From Coenobita brevimanus (Eukaryota > Arthropoda > Malacostraca > Decapoda > Coenobitidae): 64,000 nt of DNA. Below, piece after piece: positions 20,327-29,464 of this stretch. Numbering within the stretch: position 1 is the first letter of the stretch; each line of letters opens with the position of its first letter. The notes beneath the pieces were generated by a model. It was not told the DNA's origin, did not search any database, and saw nothing but the letters and a program-made list of their open reading frames with translations. The stretch lies in contig CM064697.1 of assembly GCA_032717465.1 (NCBI GenBank), forward strand, positions 3,111,501 through 3,175,500, given 5' to 3'. Made by a program: the position numbers and the translations under genes.

Positions 20327-21065
20327 GGCTTGGTGGATGAGTTTGGGAGAGTGTGTAAGAAACAGAATCTAGAGGTGAATGTAGGGAAGAGTAAAGTGAT
20401 GGTCTTTGAGAGAGGTGAAGTCAGTGAATGTAGAGCAAGGTTGGATGGTGAGGAATTGGAAAATGTGAGTACGTTTAAGTACTTGGGTAGTGTGACGAGT
20501 AAGGATGAAGGTTTGGAGGGTGAAGTGCTTGAAAGGGTACAGCAGGGAAGAAAGGTTGCTGGCTCCTTGAAAGCAGTGATAAGAAGCAGGGAAGTGAGCA
20601 TGGAAGTGAAAAAGTTACTACATGACAGTATTGTGATACCAACTCTAACGTATGGAAGTGAAGCTTGGACGTTGCTGGAAGGACACAAGTCAAGAGTGAG
20701 AGCAGTGGAAATGAGTTATTTAAGAGGAGCTTGTCGAGTCACATGGAAAGACAGGCTGACAAATGAGAATATAAAGGAGCGTTGTGGTGTGGATGTGACA
20801 GGAAGCGTTAGGAGGAATACACTGAGGTGGTTTGGCCAAGTGGAGAGGATGGAGGGTAAAAGACTGACGAAGAGATTGTATGTGAGTGAGGTGGAAAAGG
20901 GGAAGAGGGAGGGGGAGGCCGAGGATGAGATGGAGGGATGGGGTGGAGAGAGGGGTGTTGAGCTGGGAGCGGGGCAGTGAAATGGCGAGGGACAGGGCGA
21001 AGTGGAGGCGATTTGTTTGTGGCCACCCCGAACGGGTGTGAGGCATCTGGCAATAGACAGATAAT
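20327..21065 (+). mobile_element. RTE-A LINE, 5'-truncated copy with a 200-codon open stretch
   Basis: It starts inside the reverse transcriptase just after the polymerase box ('LVDEFGRVCKKxNLxVNVGK'). It is open through 'TFKYLGSV', 'LHDSIVIPTLTYGSEAWTLL', 'HKSRVRAVEMSYLRGACRVT' and 'NTLRWFGQVERMEG' to a stop at about 20978. The frame shifts near 20905 before the last conserved block 'RWRDGVERY'. The 3' end GGCATCTGGCAATAGACAG is at about 21041-21060. I saw no clear target duplication. Confidence 0.85.
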
Positions 21066-21945
21066 TTTTAAATGGCCATGTAATAAGTGTATTACAATAA
21101 TAATTAAACTGTTCAAGGACTCAATGTTTCATGTATTATACACCACAGTAAACATTATGTACAGTATTATCATCATTCGACCGTAACTATGGACAGCACA
21201 TGGGTATAACAAGTGGAAGGGGGAGGGGGACGGGGTGAGGGACGAGGCAACAGTGTTCAGATTGGTACTAAGTATCCATAGGCTTGGCCTAGTATGGCAC
21301 TTACTGTTTTCAGTTCATGTCCTGCATCTCATCAGTAGCTCATTTTCTTCCCCCCCCCCCCTATCATTGTAGAATAATGTGATTTTGTTTTTCAATAAGG
21401 GATTTATTCCCAAAGTTTACCAGTGCCATTCAGTAATACCCTGTATATAACAGCAGAAGGCACAATACTCTGTTCTACTTTACTCACACCAGCTGATTAT
21501 GACCTCTGTTTATTAGTAAATCATTAATTTTCAGTACCTTTGTTTCCACTCCATCCTCTCACCTCTCGTATTTCTCTCTAGCCCTTTGAATACTCTCGGC
21601 ATTCAAAGATAATTCATCAGTACATAAAAACTCCCAAGGTAGTAACTAACGGACAATGACATTAACTGCCAGGATAACAGCATAGGATTCAACACAGAAC
21701 TCTGATGCACCCCACTCACAGAATTCCTTGCTTCACCCTCCATCCTCTTTCACACACAGTTGCCTCTTCATACAGTAGCTGCATCAATAACCTGTCTTTC
21801 CACAGCCCATTTTTACTGTCAACCATGACACTGTATTAAATGCCTTCCCCAAATCCACAAATACAGCAGTACAGTATGTCCCCCCCCCCTCTGGCACTTG
21901 TCTTCTTCGTTAGTTCCTTCAGGGGGTGGGGGGTGGGGGGAATGT
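21066..21945. other. no gene or recognised repeat
   Basis: Contains short C runs (near 21350 and 21880) and a G-rich run just before the SINE. Nothing else was recognised. Confidence 0.4.
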
Positions 21946-22150
21946 AGCAGCCGTGGCTCAGTGGGTTTAGAGTGTTCAGGTCTGATTGAAGGGTCAGAGG
22001 TTCGCATCCACCCAAGGGTCACTAGTAGACATCAGGAAGGGCATCTGGTCATAAAAAGCAATATGCTCCAAAACAAGGTCCCCTACCCAGGGGCAATGCC
22101 TTAGCCCTTATCGAAAAAAGGGGACATGGAGTACAGCTCAAAAAAAGGGT
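21946..22150 (+). mobile_element. tRNA-derived SINE
   Basis: The Pol III A-box-like TGGCTCAGTGG (21953-21963) and B-box GGTTCGCATCC (21999-22009) are 36 bases apart, the spacing of a tRNA head. The body continues AGGAAGGGCATCTGGTCAT, ACAAGGTCCCCTACCCAGGG, GCCTTAGCCCTTATCG and ends in an A-rich tail (22140-22147). It is a SINE head and not a tRNA gene, because a cloverleaf with acceptor stem is not seen. Confidence 0.8.
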
Positions 22151-22435
22151 AAACTCCCTGACTCCATCTTTCTTCTCCCTAACTCTTACCTTCCTTCTCC
22201 CTCACTCTACCTTTCTGCTATGTATCAAGCACTACATTCTGTCCTATTTTCACTTCATACTTCCATCACAAAGTCACCTTATACCTAGGGGTTCCCTTGT
22301 CCAGCCAGACTACATCTCTGGCTTCTACTCTACTCCATACTGTACTCATTGTCATCTTCAGTAACTCACCCTAAGTTTATTTTGTCTACTTGTCTACCTC
22401 CCATGTTCGTATTTTTAGTTACAGGAGCTGATTTC

Positions 22436-22549
22436 CGGGGAGGGGCACTAACCCTTTGCCAACCCACTTGTTGCCACGTACGGAACACGTATTGGTTGGT
22501 TATACAGTTACCACCCAGTGTTGTAAATGCTTTCCAGGTTTACAGGAAA
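22436..22549 (-). mobile_element. SINE-S fragment without tail
   Basis: Minus-strand SINE-S from the head (TTTCCTGTAAACC near 22545) to the body GTTGGCAAAGGGTTAGTGCC. The LINE-like end and tail are missing. It abuts the next LINE copy exactly. Confidence 0.7.
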
Positions 22550-22908
22550 TCAAGAGTGAGAGCAGTGGAAATGAGTTATTTAAGAGGAGCATGAGGAGTC
22601 TCGTGGAGAGACAAACAAATGAGGAAGTGAAGGAGTGTTGTGATGTGGATGTGAAAGGAAGTGTTGAGGAGAAACACACTGAGGTGGTTTGGCCATGTGG
22701 AAAGGATGGAGTGACAGACTAACAAGGAAAGTGTGTGAGTGAGGTGGAGTCCAAGGATGAGATGGAGGGATGGAGTGGAGAGGCATATGAGAGAGAGGGG
22801 TGTGAGCTGGGAGCAAGGCAGTGAAATAGTGGGGGACAGGGCAATATGGAGGTGTTTTGTTTGTGGCCACCCCTTGTGGGATTAAGACGTCTGGCAATAG
22901 ATAGATAG
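22550..22908 (+). mobile_element. RTE-A LINE, 5'-truncated (~360 bp)
   Basis: It begins at 'SRVRAVEMSYLRG', follows the C-terminal region with indels ('EVVWPCGK' in place of 'RWFGHVER' after a frameshift), and ends GTCTGGCAATAGATAGATAG. The join to the SINE-S fragment falls at the shared word CAGGAAATCAAGAG. Confidence 0.8.
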
Positions 22909-23340
22909 TCTACCCCCCCTACTCTTTTAAATTTCCACACCTTCCTCCACTACACAAAGCTTCTTGACTTCATGGCTTCTTTACTTCCTAAATTGGTTCC
23001 TAAGCTTGAGGTGTGAGTCTGGAAGTTAATCCTATGACACAAACTGCTCACCAAATGTATCCTTCCCATCCCTGACCAACTTGCTGTTCCTTCTGAGACA
23101 AAAAAAATCATCTGACTTCAAGTTCCTTTCTACTCTTAGGTTATCTACCAATTTTCTTCCTAAACACAGCAATACAGGACACACTATCAAGGCTGGGGCT
23201 TATAAATTCTTGTAAGAGTGATGAAATGTCAGTTTTATAAAAGACATGGAGCTGAGACACTTCTTGGAGCAGCCAACAACTGAGGTAAAAATTATATACG
23301 AAGTGAGGAAACTTGGTGATGTAAGTGTTAAAGAATGTGT
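22909..23340. other. no gene or recognised repeat
   Basis: AT-rich to mixed sequence between two oppositely oriented LINE ends. Nothing was recognised. Confidence 0.35.
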
Positions 23341-23604
23341 TTATCTATCCATTCCCAGACATCTTAATCCCATAAGGGGTGGCCACAAACAAATCGCCTC
23401 CATGTCGCCCTGTCCCCCACCATTTCACTGGCCTGCTCCCAGCCCACACACACATCTCTCTCACATACCTCTCCACTCCATCCCTCCTTTTCATTTTTAG
23501 CCTCCCCCTCCCTCTCCACCTCACTCACATACACTCTCCTTGTCAGTCTCTCACTCTCCATCCTCTCCACATGGCCAAACCACCTCAGTGTGTTTCTCCT
23601 AACG
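23341..23604 (-). mobile_element. RTE-A LINE 3' end
   Basis: On the minus strand it runs from 'TLRWFGHVERME' through 'LTRRVYVSEVE', 'WSGE' and 'DRATWRRFVCGHP', then the terminal GGCCACCCCTTATGGGATTA and a GGGAATGGATAGATA tail. Only the last ~260 bp are present. Confidence 0.85.
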
Positions 23605-23712
23605 AGTGTGACATTAGACAGAAATAATTATATGGAGAGAATGGATGCAGATATGGTGGTGAAAAGAGTTTAGAGGTGAAAGGAGGCATGGTAGGACAAG
23701 AACCTATCATAA

Positions 23713-23836
23713 TTATCTATCTACAGCCAGACACCATAATCGTGTAAAGGGTGGCCACAGACAAATCGCCTCCATGTCACCCTGCCCCTTGTTATTTTGC
23801 TGCCTTTCCCCCAACTTACACCCCTCTCTCTCACAG
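23713..23836 (-). mobile_element. RTE-A LINE 3' end, ~120 bp
   Basis: Minus-strand copy of the last coding block ('GKGSKITRGRVTWRRFVCGH') and terminus (GGTGTCTGGCTGTAGATAGATA). Confidence 0.8.
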
Positions 23837-24299
23837 AGCAAGAGGATGGATGGATATAGTAAATGATCATATATGAAGGCAAGGTACGGAAGCTGGTAAG
23901 GCTAGGAAACTGAGGCAAATATGGTGACTTATATTACACAGGGGAAAATACATGATAAACAATTGGAAAGTAATATTACGTGCAAGAAAACCATCATCCC
24001 TCCCTCTTTTCCCATCCAAAGACAGGGTAAGGTAGGGTTTAGAATGCAGGAGAATAGAAAAATATGATAAAGTGAATAATGAGCACCTTAGTCAATAATA
24101 TGGAGTATAAAACCACTCTGGTACTGCAAAGGAATGTCTTCATGCAGTGGTGCCAATAGACAAACATTCCTAACTTCCCAAACCCCAAGAGGAGCATGGT
24201 GGACTGCAGGAGAAGGGCAACATCAGCCTGCAAACCCCCAGATTTAGTCTTGAACAAAATGCAACCACATTCAGGTACTTACTAGACAGTGGAGATAAT
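23837..24299. other. no gene; two dispersed-repeat pieces
   Basis: Bases 23992-24045 carry the CCATCATCCCTCCCTC...GGGTAAGGTAGGGTT block of the ATC-tailed family. Bases 24172-24250 carry a copy of the GTGGACTGCAG repeat. Nothing else was recognised. Confidence 0.5.
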
Positions 24300-24402
24300 T
24301 GTCATGGTGACTGCCAGAGATCGGGCAGCGTGTAGAGCCGCCATTAGGTGACCAAGGCTGACGCAGGCAAGCATGTTGGAGCCGTTATGTACGATATGAT
24401 AC
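24300..24402 (+). mobile_element. RTE-like LINE family B, 3' fragment
   Basis: The plus-strand end of family B: GTAGAGCCGCCATTAGGTGA, then GCATGTTGGAGCCGTTATG, equivalent to the complement of 19610-19680. Confidence 0.7.
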
Positions 24403-24525
24403 GATGACATGGCAGTTTCCACGGCTGAGTCAACTCTAACCTGAAAGTGAAAATTATATATTAACCTTTTCAGTCTCTGGTTAAGTTCATAACATTCTCT
24501 GAAGACTGCAAGATTTTGCATGGTT

Positions 24526-24582
24526 CTATCTATCCATCTATTGCCAGATGCCCTAATCCCATAAGGGGTGGCCACAGACAAA
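24526..24582 (-). mobile_element. RTE-A LINE terminal ~55 bp
   Basis: Minus strand: TTTGTCTGTGGCCACCCC, then ATTAGGGCATCTGGCAATAG and a GATGGATAGATA tail. It is another extremely 5'-truncated copy. Confidence 0.8.
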
Positions 24583-24639
24583 TACAAGCATTTTCCTGAA
24601 TATTTCCAAGAAAATTGACGGCATGAACTGGGAGGTTTG

Positions 24640-24785
24640 GGGTGAGTTGGCCTGGAATAACCCTGCAGCCTTCATGGGGTGGCACTGATGTAATGGTGGA
24701 CTGCAGAAGAGGAACTTCCACCTGCAACCCACTCAGTTCATGTTGCTCAATGAACCGGGGGCTGCAACTACTATTACTTATACTA
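24640..24785. repeat. dispersed 'GTGGACTGCAG' repeat
   Basis: GCAGCCTTCATGGGGTGGCA, ATGGTGGACTGCAGAAGAGG and CCTGCAACCCACTCAG are shared with 18800-18900 and 24172-24250. The first part also resembles 7865-7895. Confidence 0.6.
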
Positions 24786-24943
24786 CAAACTTGGCATAAA
24801 ATTGAAAAATCACCTTGAAACTGAGCTGAAATAATACGGTACAATGCCAGTCACAAAGAAGTGCCATGGAAAGGATTTTGAGTCACAACACTTTTTTCTG
24901 TCAGAGCTGAATGAAATAAAGCTACAAGAGGCTGAAATCTAGG

Positions 24944-25135
24944 CCAGGTCAAGGTGAAAGAACTATCATAATCAAAACACGATGCATGTCAGTGCCTTAC
25001 TTAAAGTCTGTGACCCCGATTCATGGTTTCTGTTCTAGACCAGGTCAAGGTGAAAGAACTATCATATTTAAAACACGATGCATGTCAGTGCCTTACTTAA
25101 AGTCTGTGACCCCAATTCATGGTTTCTGTCTGTTA
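24944..25135. repeat. tandem duplication, 96-bp unit x2
   Basis: CCAGGTCAAGGTGAAAGAAC starts at 24944 and again at 25040. The units differ at only a few positions. The preceding 24843-24905 stretch is a GTCATGAAGAAGTGC-family block. Confidence 0.9.
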
Positions 25136-25194
25136 AATACACCTGGGGACTACAAACTGATGGCTGTGATTAGTGGAACTCACATAATTAGCTG

Positions 25195-25345
25195 GCTACA
25201 CTCCCTGATTATACAAACATCCCTCAATTCCCTCCTTATCCCGTAAAAGGAAGCTGTAGTGGATCCAGTCCCTGGCTATACAAACATCCCTCAACTCCCT
25301 ATCCCCTGAAAGAAGGATGGTGTACTGTGAGAAGAGCAATTTTGG
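25195..25345. repeat. tandem duplication, ~75-bp unit x2
   Basis: TATACAAACATCCCTCAA is present at about 25209 and 25280, followed in both by a CCCTxxTATCCC block and a GTAGTGGA/GTGTACTG element. Confidence 0.75.
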
Positions 25346-25439
25346 TGTGAGCCACCGTGTTTACATCTGCTGAAGTACAATAACCACACACACACACATT
25401 TTAAATAATATGCAGATAATGCAGAATGATAACTAAACT

Positions 25440-25580
25440 CTTGCTCTCCCCACACTGCTCAATATCCAGCAGCCTCCCTAATCAGTCTCTCACTTGTGAG
25501 GTCACCCTCTATGACCTTGTCCCAAGTCTTCCTCAGTCTGCCTCTTGCAACAGTACCAAAAATATTCACCTCAGCACACT
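25440..25580 (-). mobile_element. RTE-like LINE family B, coding fragment
   Basis: The minus-strand frame contains 'VNIFGTVARGRLRKTWDKVI', 'EGDLTSERLIREAAGY', parallel to 19604-19812. The 3' end and tail are missing. Confidence 0.75.
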
Positions 25581-25754
25581 GCATACACATGATTACAAAT
25601 AAAATGCTCAGCCAACAAGGGTGATGCAAAGAGAAAGCTATACAGTACATGGTATCTATGCTATGTCTTCACCTGGACTGGGCATTATAATAGTGTACGC
25701 TGGTACTAAGCACACACCCACTACCAACCTACCTTTCAGACTCCTGGTCATCCT

Positions 25755-26998
25755 CCTTTTGGGACTTTGGTGAAAGCTTTGCCATTGCACTTGACATCTC
25801 AAAGGCTTTCAATCGAGTCTGGCATAAATCTTTAATTTCCAAACTGCCCTCTTACGGTTTCTATCCTTCTATCTGTGCCTTCATCTCTAGCTTCCTTTCT
25901 GATCGTTCTATAGCCGCTGTTGTAGAAGGCCATCGTTCTCCTCCTAGATCTATCAACAGTGGTGTTCCTCAGGGCTCCGTCCTATTACCAACTCTCTTCC
26001 TTTTATTCATCAATGACTTTCTAAGCAGTACATCTAACCCTATCCACTCGTACGCTGATGACTCCACCCTTCACCTTTCTATTTGGTTCCCGCAACTTCC
26101 ATCTCAGCAGTTACTTGAACAAACAAGGGATGAGGCTATGGCACACCTAATGTCTGACTTGGCTCATATCGCTGACTGGGGTAAAAATAATCTGGTTGTT
26201 TTTAATGCATCAATGACTCAGTTTTTACACTTATCAACCTGACAAAATCTTCCACAGGTATACACACTAATGTTTAATAATATTCAGCTTAATCCTGCAT
26301 CATCCTTGAACATGTTTGGGGTTTCACTTACTTGGGATGTATCATGGAAAGATCATATTACATCTCTTGTAAAATCTGCTTCCAAGAGATTGGGTGTGCT
26401 AAGCCGACTCCGTTCCTTCTTTACACCTGCACAACTGTTGACTCTATACAGTTTTATCTGTCCCTGTGTGGAGTACAACTCTCATGTGTGGTAAGGCTCC
26501 CCACATACAGCTCTTCTCAATAGGGTGGAGTCTAAGACTTTTCATCTCATTAACTCTCCTCCTCTTACTGATTCCCTTCAACCTCTGTCTCTTCATCGCA
26601 CTGTTGCATCTTTATCTCTTTTTTATCGTTACTTCAATGGTCTCTGCTCCTCTGAACTGTCTGCATGCATTCCTCCACCTTTACGACGGGCATGTAGCAC
26701 CTGTCTTGCAGCAAACTCTCATCCCTTTTCTGTCCAACTCTCTAATTCAAGAATTAACCGTTACTCCCAGCCTTTCATTTATGCAACAGGGCAACTCTGG
26801 AACTGTCTCCCTCTGTTTGTATTTCCTGCTTCCTATGATCTCCAGTCTTTCAAATGCAGTGTGTCCAGGCATCTCGAAATGCTCAGATCTTGAATTTGGC
26901 TCTCTCTTGTATATTGTTTTTCTCTTGGAAGGAACAATAATTGTGGGCTCGTGGCCTTTGGTTCCTTCTTCCTCACAAAAAAAAAAAAAAAAAAAAAA
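25755..26998 (+). mobile_element. Jockey/CR1-like LINE (LINE-J), RT to poly(A), 5'-truncated
   Basis: The coding order is 'ALDISKAFNRVWHKSL' (RT motif A, near 25785), 'INSGVPQGSVL' (near 25952), the YADD box 'SYADDSTLHL' (tacgctgatgac at 26051-26062), 'GVSLTWDVSWKDHI', 'PCVEYNSHVW', 'LINSPPLTDSLQPLSLHR', 'CSTCLAANSHPFSV' and 'VSRHLEMLRS' (stop near 26893). The 3' UTR is short and ends in 22 A (26977-26998). Stops near 26241 and 26494 and a frame change near 26500 break it. The endonuclease domain is missing. Poly(A) and GVPQGSVL fit a Jockey- or CR1-type clade, by inference. Confidence 0.85.
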
Positions 26999-27024
26999 CT
27001 ATATTCTGTTATAGAAAAATAATT

Positions 27025-27190
27025 ACTATTTCATCATCATCACCACCACCTGGACCTCCTTTCCCACCCTACGGCAGGGTGAGGAGTAGCAATGTCCTGA
27101 CAGCCCAAATTTGCCCAATCCAATGGGCCACGCTTCCATTCACTCATTATTCAAGCTCCCGGAATCCTGGCTCTAACAGATACACCAAAA
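27025..27190 (-). repeat. ATC-tailed SINE-like repeat
   Basis: It begins with a short (ATC) run (27033-27046), then CTTTCCCACCCTACGGCAGGG, a CCAATGGGCCAC block and CAAGCTCCCGGAATCCTGGC. The same parts occur at 38905-39115. If read on the minus strand, the ATC run is a 3' (GAT)n tail, which is why it is placed on that strand. Confidence 0.55.
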
Positions 27191-27949
27191 ACATTAACCA
27201 TGCTCTGTAGCTTCACATAAATGTATCCAACAGAGTCAATCTGGACATTATTGATGTTTTTATATACCTCTTGGCTGCTGTAGATCAACCCCAGTCTGTC
27301 TGGTCAAAGACCCATCAACCACAGGCACGCAATTATTTCCGAAGGGCTGTCCTGTGCAGTTATGGTGTATATACACATCAATCCACTCCCTTCAAAGGCA
27401 CTGCACACACCTCCATCATGGTACAATCTGAAATGAATAACTACGGCAGGAACACACAGAAACAGTACCAGTACATCATAAAACATATTACCGCATGGGA
27501 CTGGCAATTCCAACTATATTATAAAAACTCTCAATTTTGGTACATATGCAACACAGCTAGTTAAATGTTGAATGATGACTGCAAGAAGTTATTTGAAGTA
27601 AGGAAAAGCAAAGAATTAGCACCAACTCATAATATGGCACTGTAGGAGTAGAGGGAAAATAAAGGCCAGAAGAAACACAGAAATATCAAGAAGAGAGGTA
27701 GGACAGAAAAGTAGAAGAGGACAATAAGGAGAGAAAGACTGGAGACAAAAAGGCCCCTTTTAGTCGCCTCTTACGACAAGCAGGGATACTGGGGAAGTAT
27801 TCTTTCCCCCCTCCCCAGGGGATGTGGGGAAAAAAAAAAAAACTTTCTGGGCATTTAAGGAAGAGGGCAGGTTGCCTGTGGCAAATTTATGAAGCAGGAC
27901 ATGCAACTGCCAAATTCTGTGATGGTGTGATTTCAAGATCAAGTGTTTC
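27191..27949. other. no gene or recognised element
   Basis: Contains the word TTTTAGTCGCCTCTTACGAC (27756-27775) next to a CCCCTCCCCAGGGGATG stem and an A run. It looks like a repeat end but has no second copy in this window. The 97-residue frame at 27271-27564 has no domain. Confidence 0.4.
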
Positions 27950-28160
27950 ATCAATAACAAGAGTTTAGTGGACGCCCTTTACTCGTGCAGGAACGTTGAA
28001 GAAAGGAGACTGCACAACGATATTGCTGCATTGCAAGACATGTTGGAGCGAGGGGGGATTGATGAAGTGTCTTGGATGGACACATCACAACAACTGGCTG
28101 ACTGTCTCACCAAGAAAGGTGCCTCGACTGAGCGGCTATGTGCAACAGTCAGCTGGGACT
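27950..28160 (+). pseudogene. Ty1/copia-type (GalEa-like) RNase H C-terminus
   Basis: Translation shows 'NNKSLVDALYSCRNVEERRL', 'DIAALQDMLERGGIDEV' and 'QLADCLTKKGAS', the C-terminal RNase H block of copia polyproteins, ending at a natural stop near 28160. The preceding catalytic part is out of frame and short, with a TGA upstream. The GalEa lineage is plausible because such elements are frequent in crustaceans, but this is inference. Confidence 0.75.
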
Positions 28161-28320
28161 AAAAGAATTATAGTACCGTACTTCAACGGACACCAAATAT
28201 TTGTGTGGCTACAGACTGGGTCTTAATGGCACTTAAACAAAAGTCTATGTCTTGGATACATAGTGTGTATTGGACGCCAATAATCCAATCAGCTTCGTCC
28301 TTGGAATCATTCATCAAATT

Positions 28321-28338
28321 AAGAAGAGAGAAAGAGAG
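28321..28338 (+). other. polypurine tract of the copia-like element
   Basis: AAGAAGAGAGAAAGAGAG immediately precedes TGTTAG, the position and composition expected for the plus-strand primer site upstream of a 3' LTR. Confidence 0.6.
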
Positions 28339-28490
28339 TGTTAGTGCACATTGCTGTTAGAGTGTGTGTGCGCGCGCACACACTTGTTACGCTGCAAGTG
28401 GTGACGTCATCAGAAGAGTCTTGCAGTATGTAGGAGGAGCCTGCTCAGTATGAAGTGTGAGGCCAGTAAGAGCTGTTGTTTCACATTCCA
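28339..28490 (+). repeat. putative 3' LTR start of the copia-like element
   Basis: It begins TGTTAGTG right after the polypurine tract. The 3' border was not determined because there is no second LTR in the window. It contains an alternating purine-pyrimidine, near-palindromic stretch at 28362-28383. Confidence 0.5.
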
Positions 28491-28499
28491 ACGCCTGGT

Positions 28500-28919
28500 A
28501 TTGCGAATTTCGGATATAATGAACAGACAAATCACGACCGAGCTTCCTCTGGATTTTGCGAACAAAGGTCGCTAAATGAGGGGGAAGTTCACAAATCAGC
28601 CCACAATGACAACAGCATCCCTTCCTGGGACAGTAAGTGTACTGCAACAATACTACATTATACTGTATTCTTAATATAGGTATTGTATTTATATGTACAA
28701 CTTCATACAGTATTATATTTACATGTACAACCACTGAATTCTCCATGTAAAACGTCACTGAATTACTTTACGTAGCATGTTGGACAGAACGACTCCACTT
28801 ACATAGGGAACTGGTTTGGTAATCCCTCGGAAATACTGAACCTCGTATGTAGCGAACTTTCAGATATAGCGACCCACCCCTCCCCCAATTAATTTGTTAT
28901 ATCAAGGGTTTACTCTAAT
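28500..28919. other. no gene; unassigned
   Basis: Contains a ~30-bp direct repeat around GTATTGTATTTATATGTACA (28680 and 28707). No domain was seen in the 123-residue minus-strand frame. Confidence 0.35.
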
Positions 28920-28959
28920 GAAAAATGACAGTAATACCCACCTTGATGCCGCAACGAAG

Positions 28960-29260
28960 GTAAATTACTAAGGTTTATGGCAGTCCAGTCATGGATGGCG
29001 GCTCACTTGGTGAACAGATGGACAAACCCAGAGTTGAGAGTCATCAGCAGTTGCAACCCTTCACACCTAAAAACCATCCACACCACATTACTCACTAACT
29101 CAAGGATGCTGTACTAGTCTATCAACTATCTATTGCCAGACACCATAATCCAGTAACAGGTGGCCATTTGACTTTGGGTTAGTTATTTTACACAGAGGGA
29201 CACTAACCCTCCACCAACCCACTTGATGGCACATAGAGAACATGTGTTGGTTGGTAGAGT
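28960..29260. repeat. segmental duplicate, copy 1 (includes SINE-S)
   Basis: Non-transposon sequence from about 28980 (CCAGTCATGGATGGCGGCT) to CTCAAGGATGCTGTACT (29115) matches 33598-33735. In both copies it is followed at the same base by a minus-strand SINE-S. Here the SINE ends at about 29260 (TTGGTTGGT), truncated at its head. Confidence 0.75.
29120..29260 (-). mobile_element. SINE-S, 5'-truncated
   Basis: Minus strand: body ATGTGCCATCAAGTGGGTTGG, GTTAGTGTCCCTCTGTG, GGTGTCTGGCAATAGATAG tail. It shares its insertion site with the copy at 33745-33958 through the duplication. Confidence 0.75.
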
Positions 29261-29464
29261 CGTACTTGTAAAATTTCTGGAGTCAGAATTTCTGGAGTCA
29301 GAGTCATAGTCAGGAAATATTATCACCGACTCCACAACCCTGCCTGACCGTAGTGATTTATAAAACTCAACACATCGTTTTGTTTTGTTTTTTACTGTCA
29401 ACACATGATGTTTCCAATAAAGCACACCTGGTAGGGGCTGGATAAATTACCATGCCGTCCCTCT

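Noticed and set aside
20297..20980. Host gene of 227 residues
   Set aside because: From about residue 11 it is the RTE-A reverse transcriptase C-terminal region, 5'-truncated and frameshifted.
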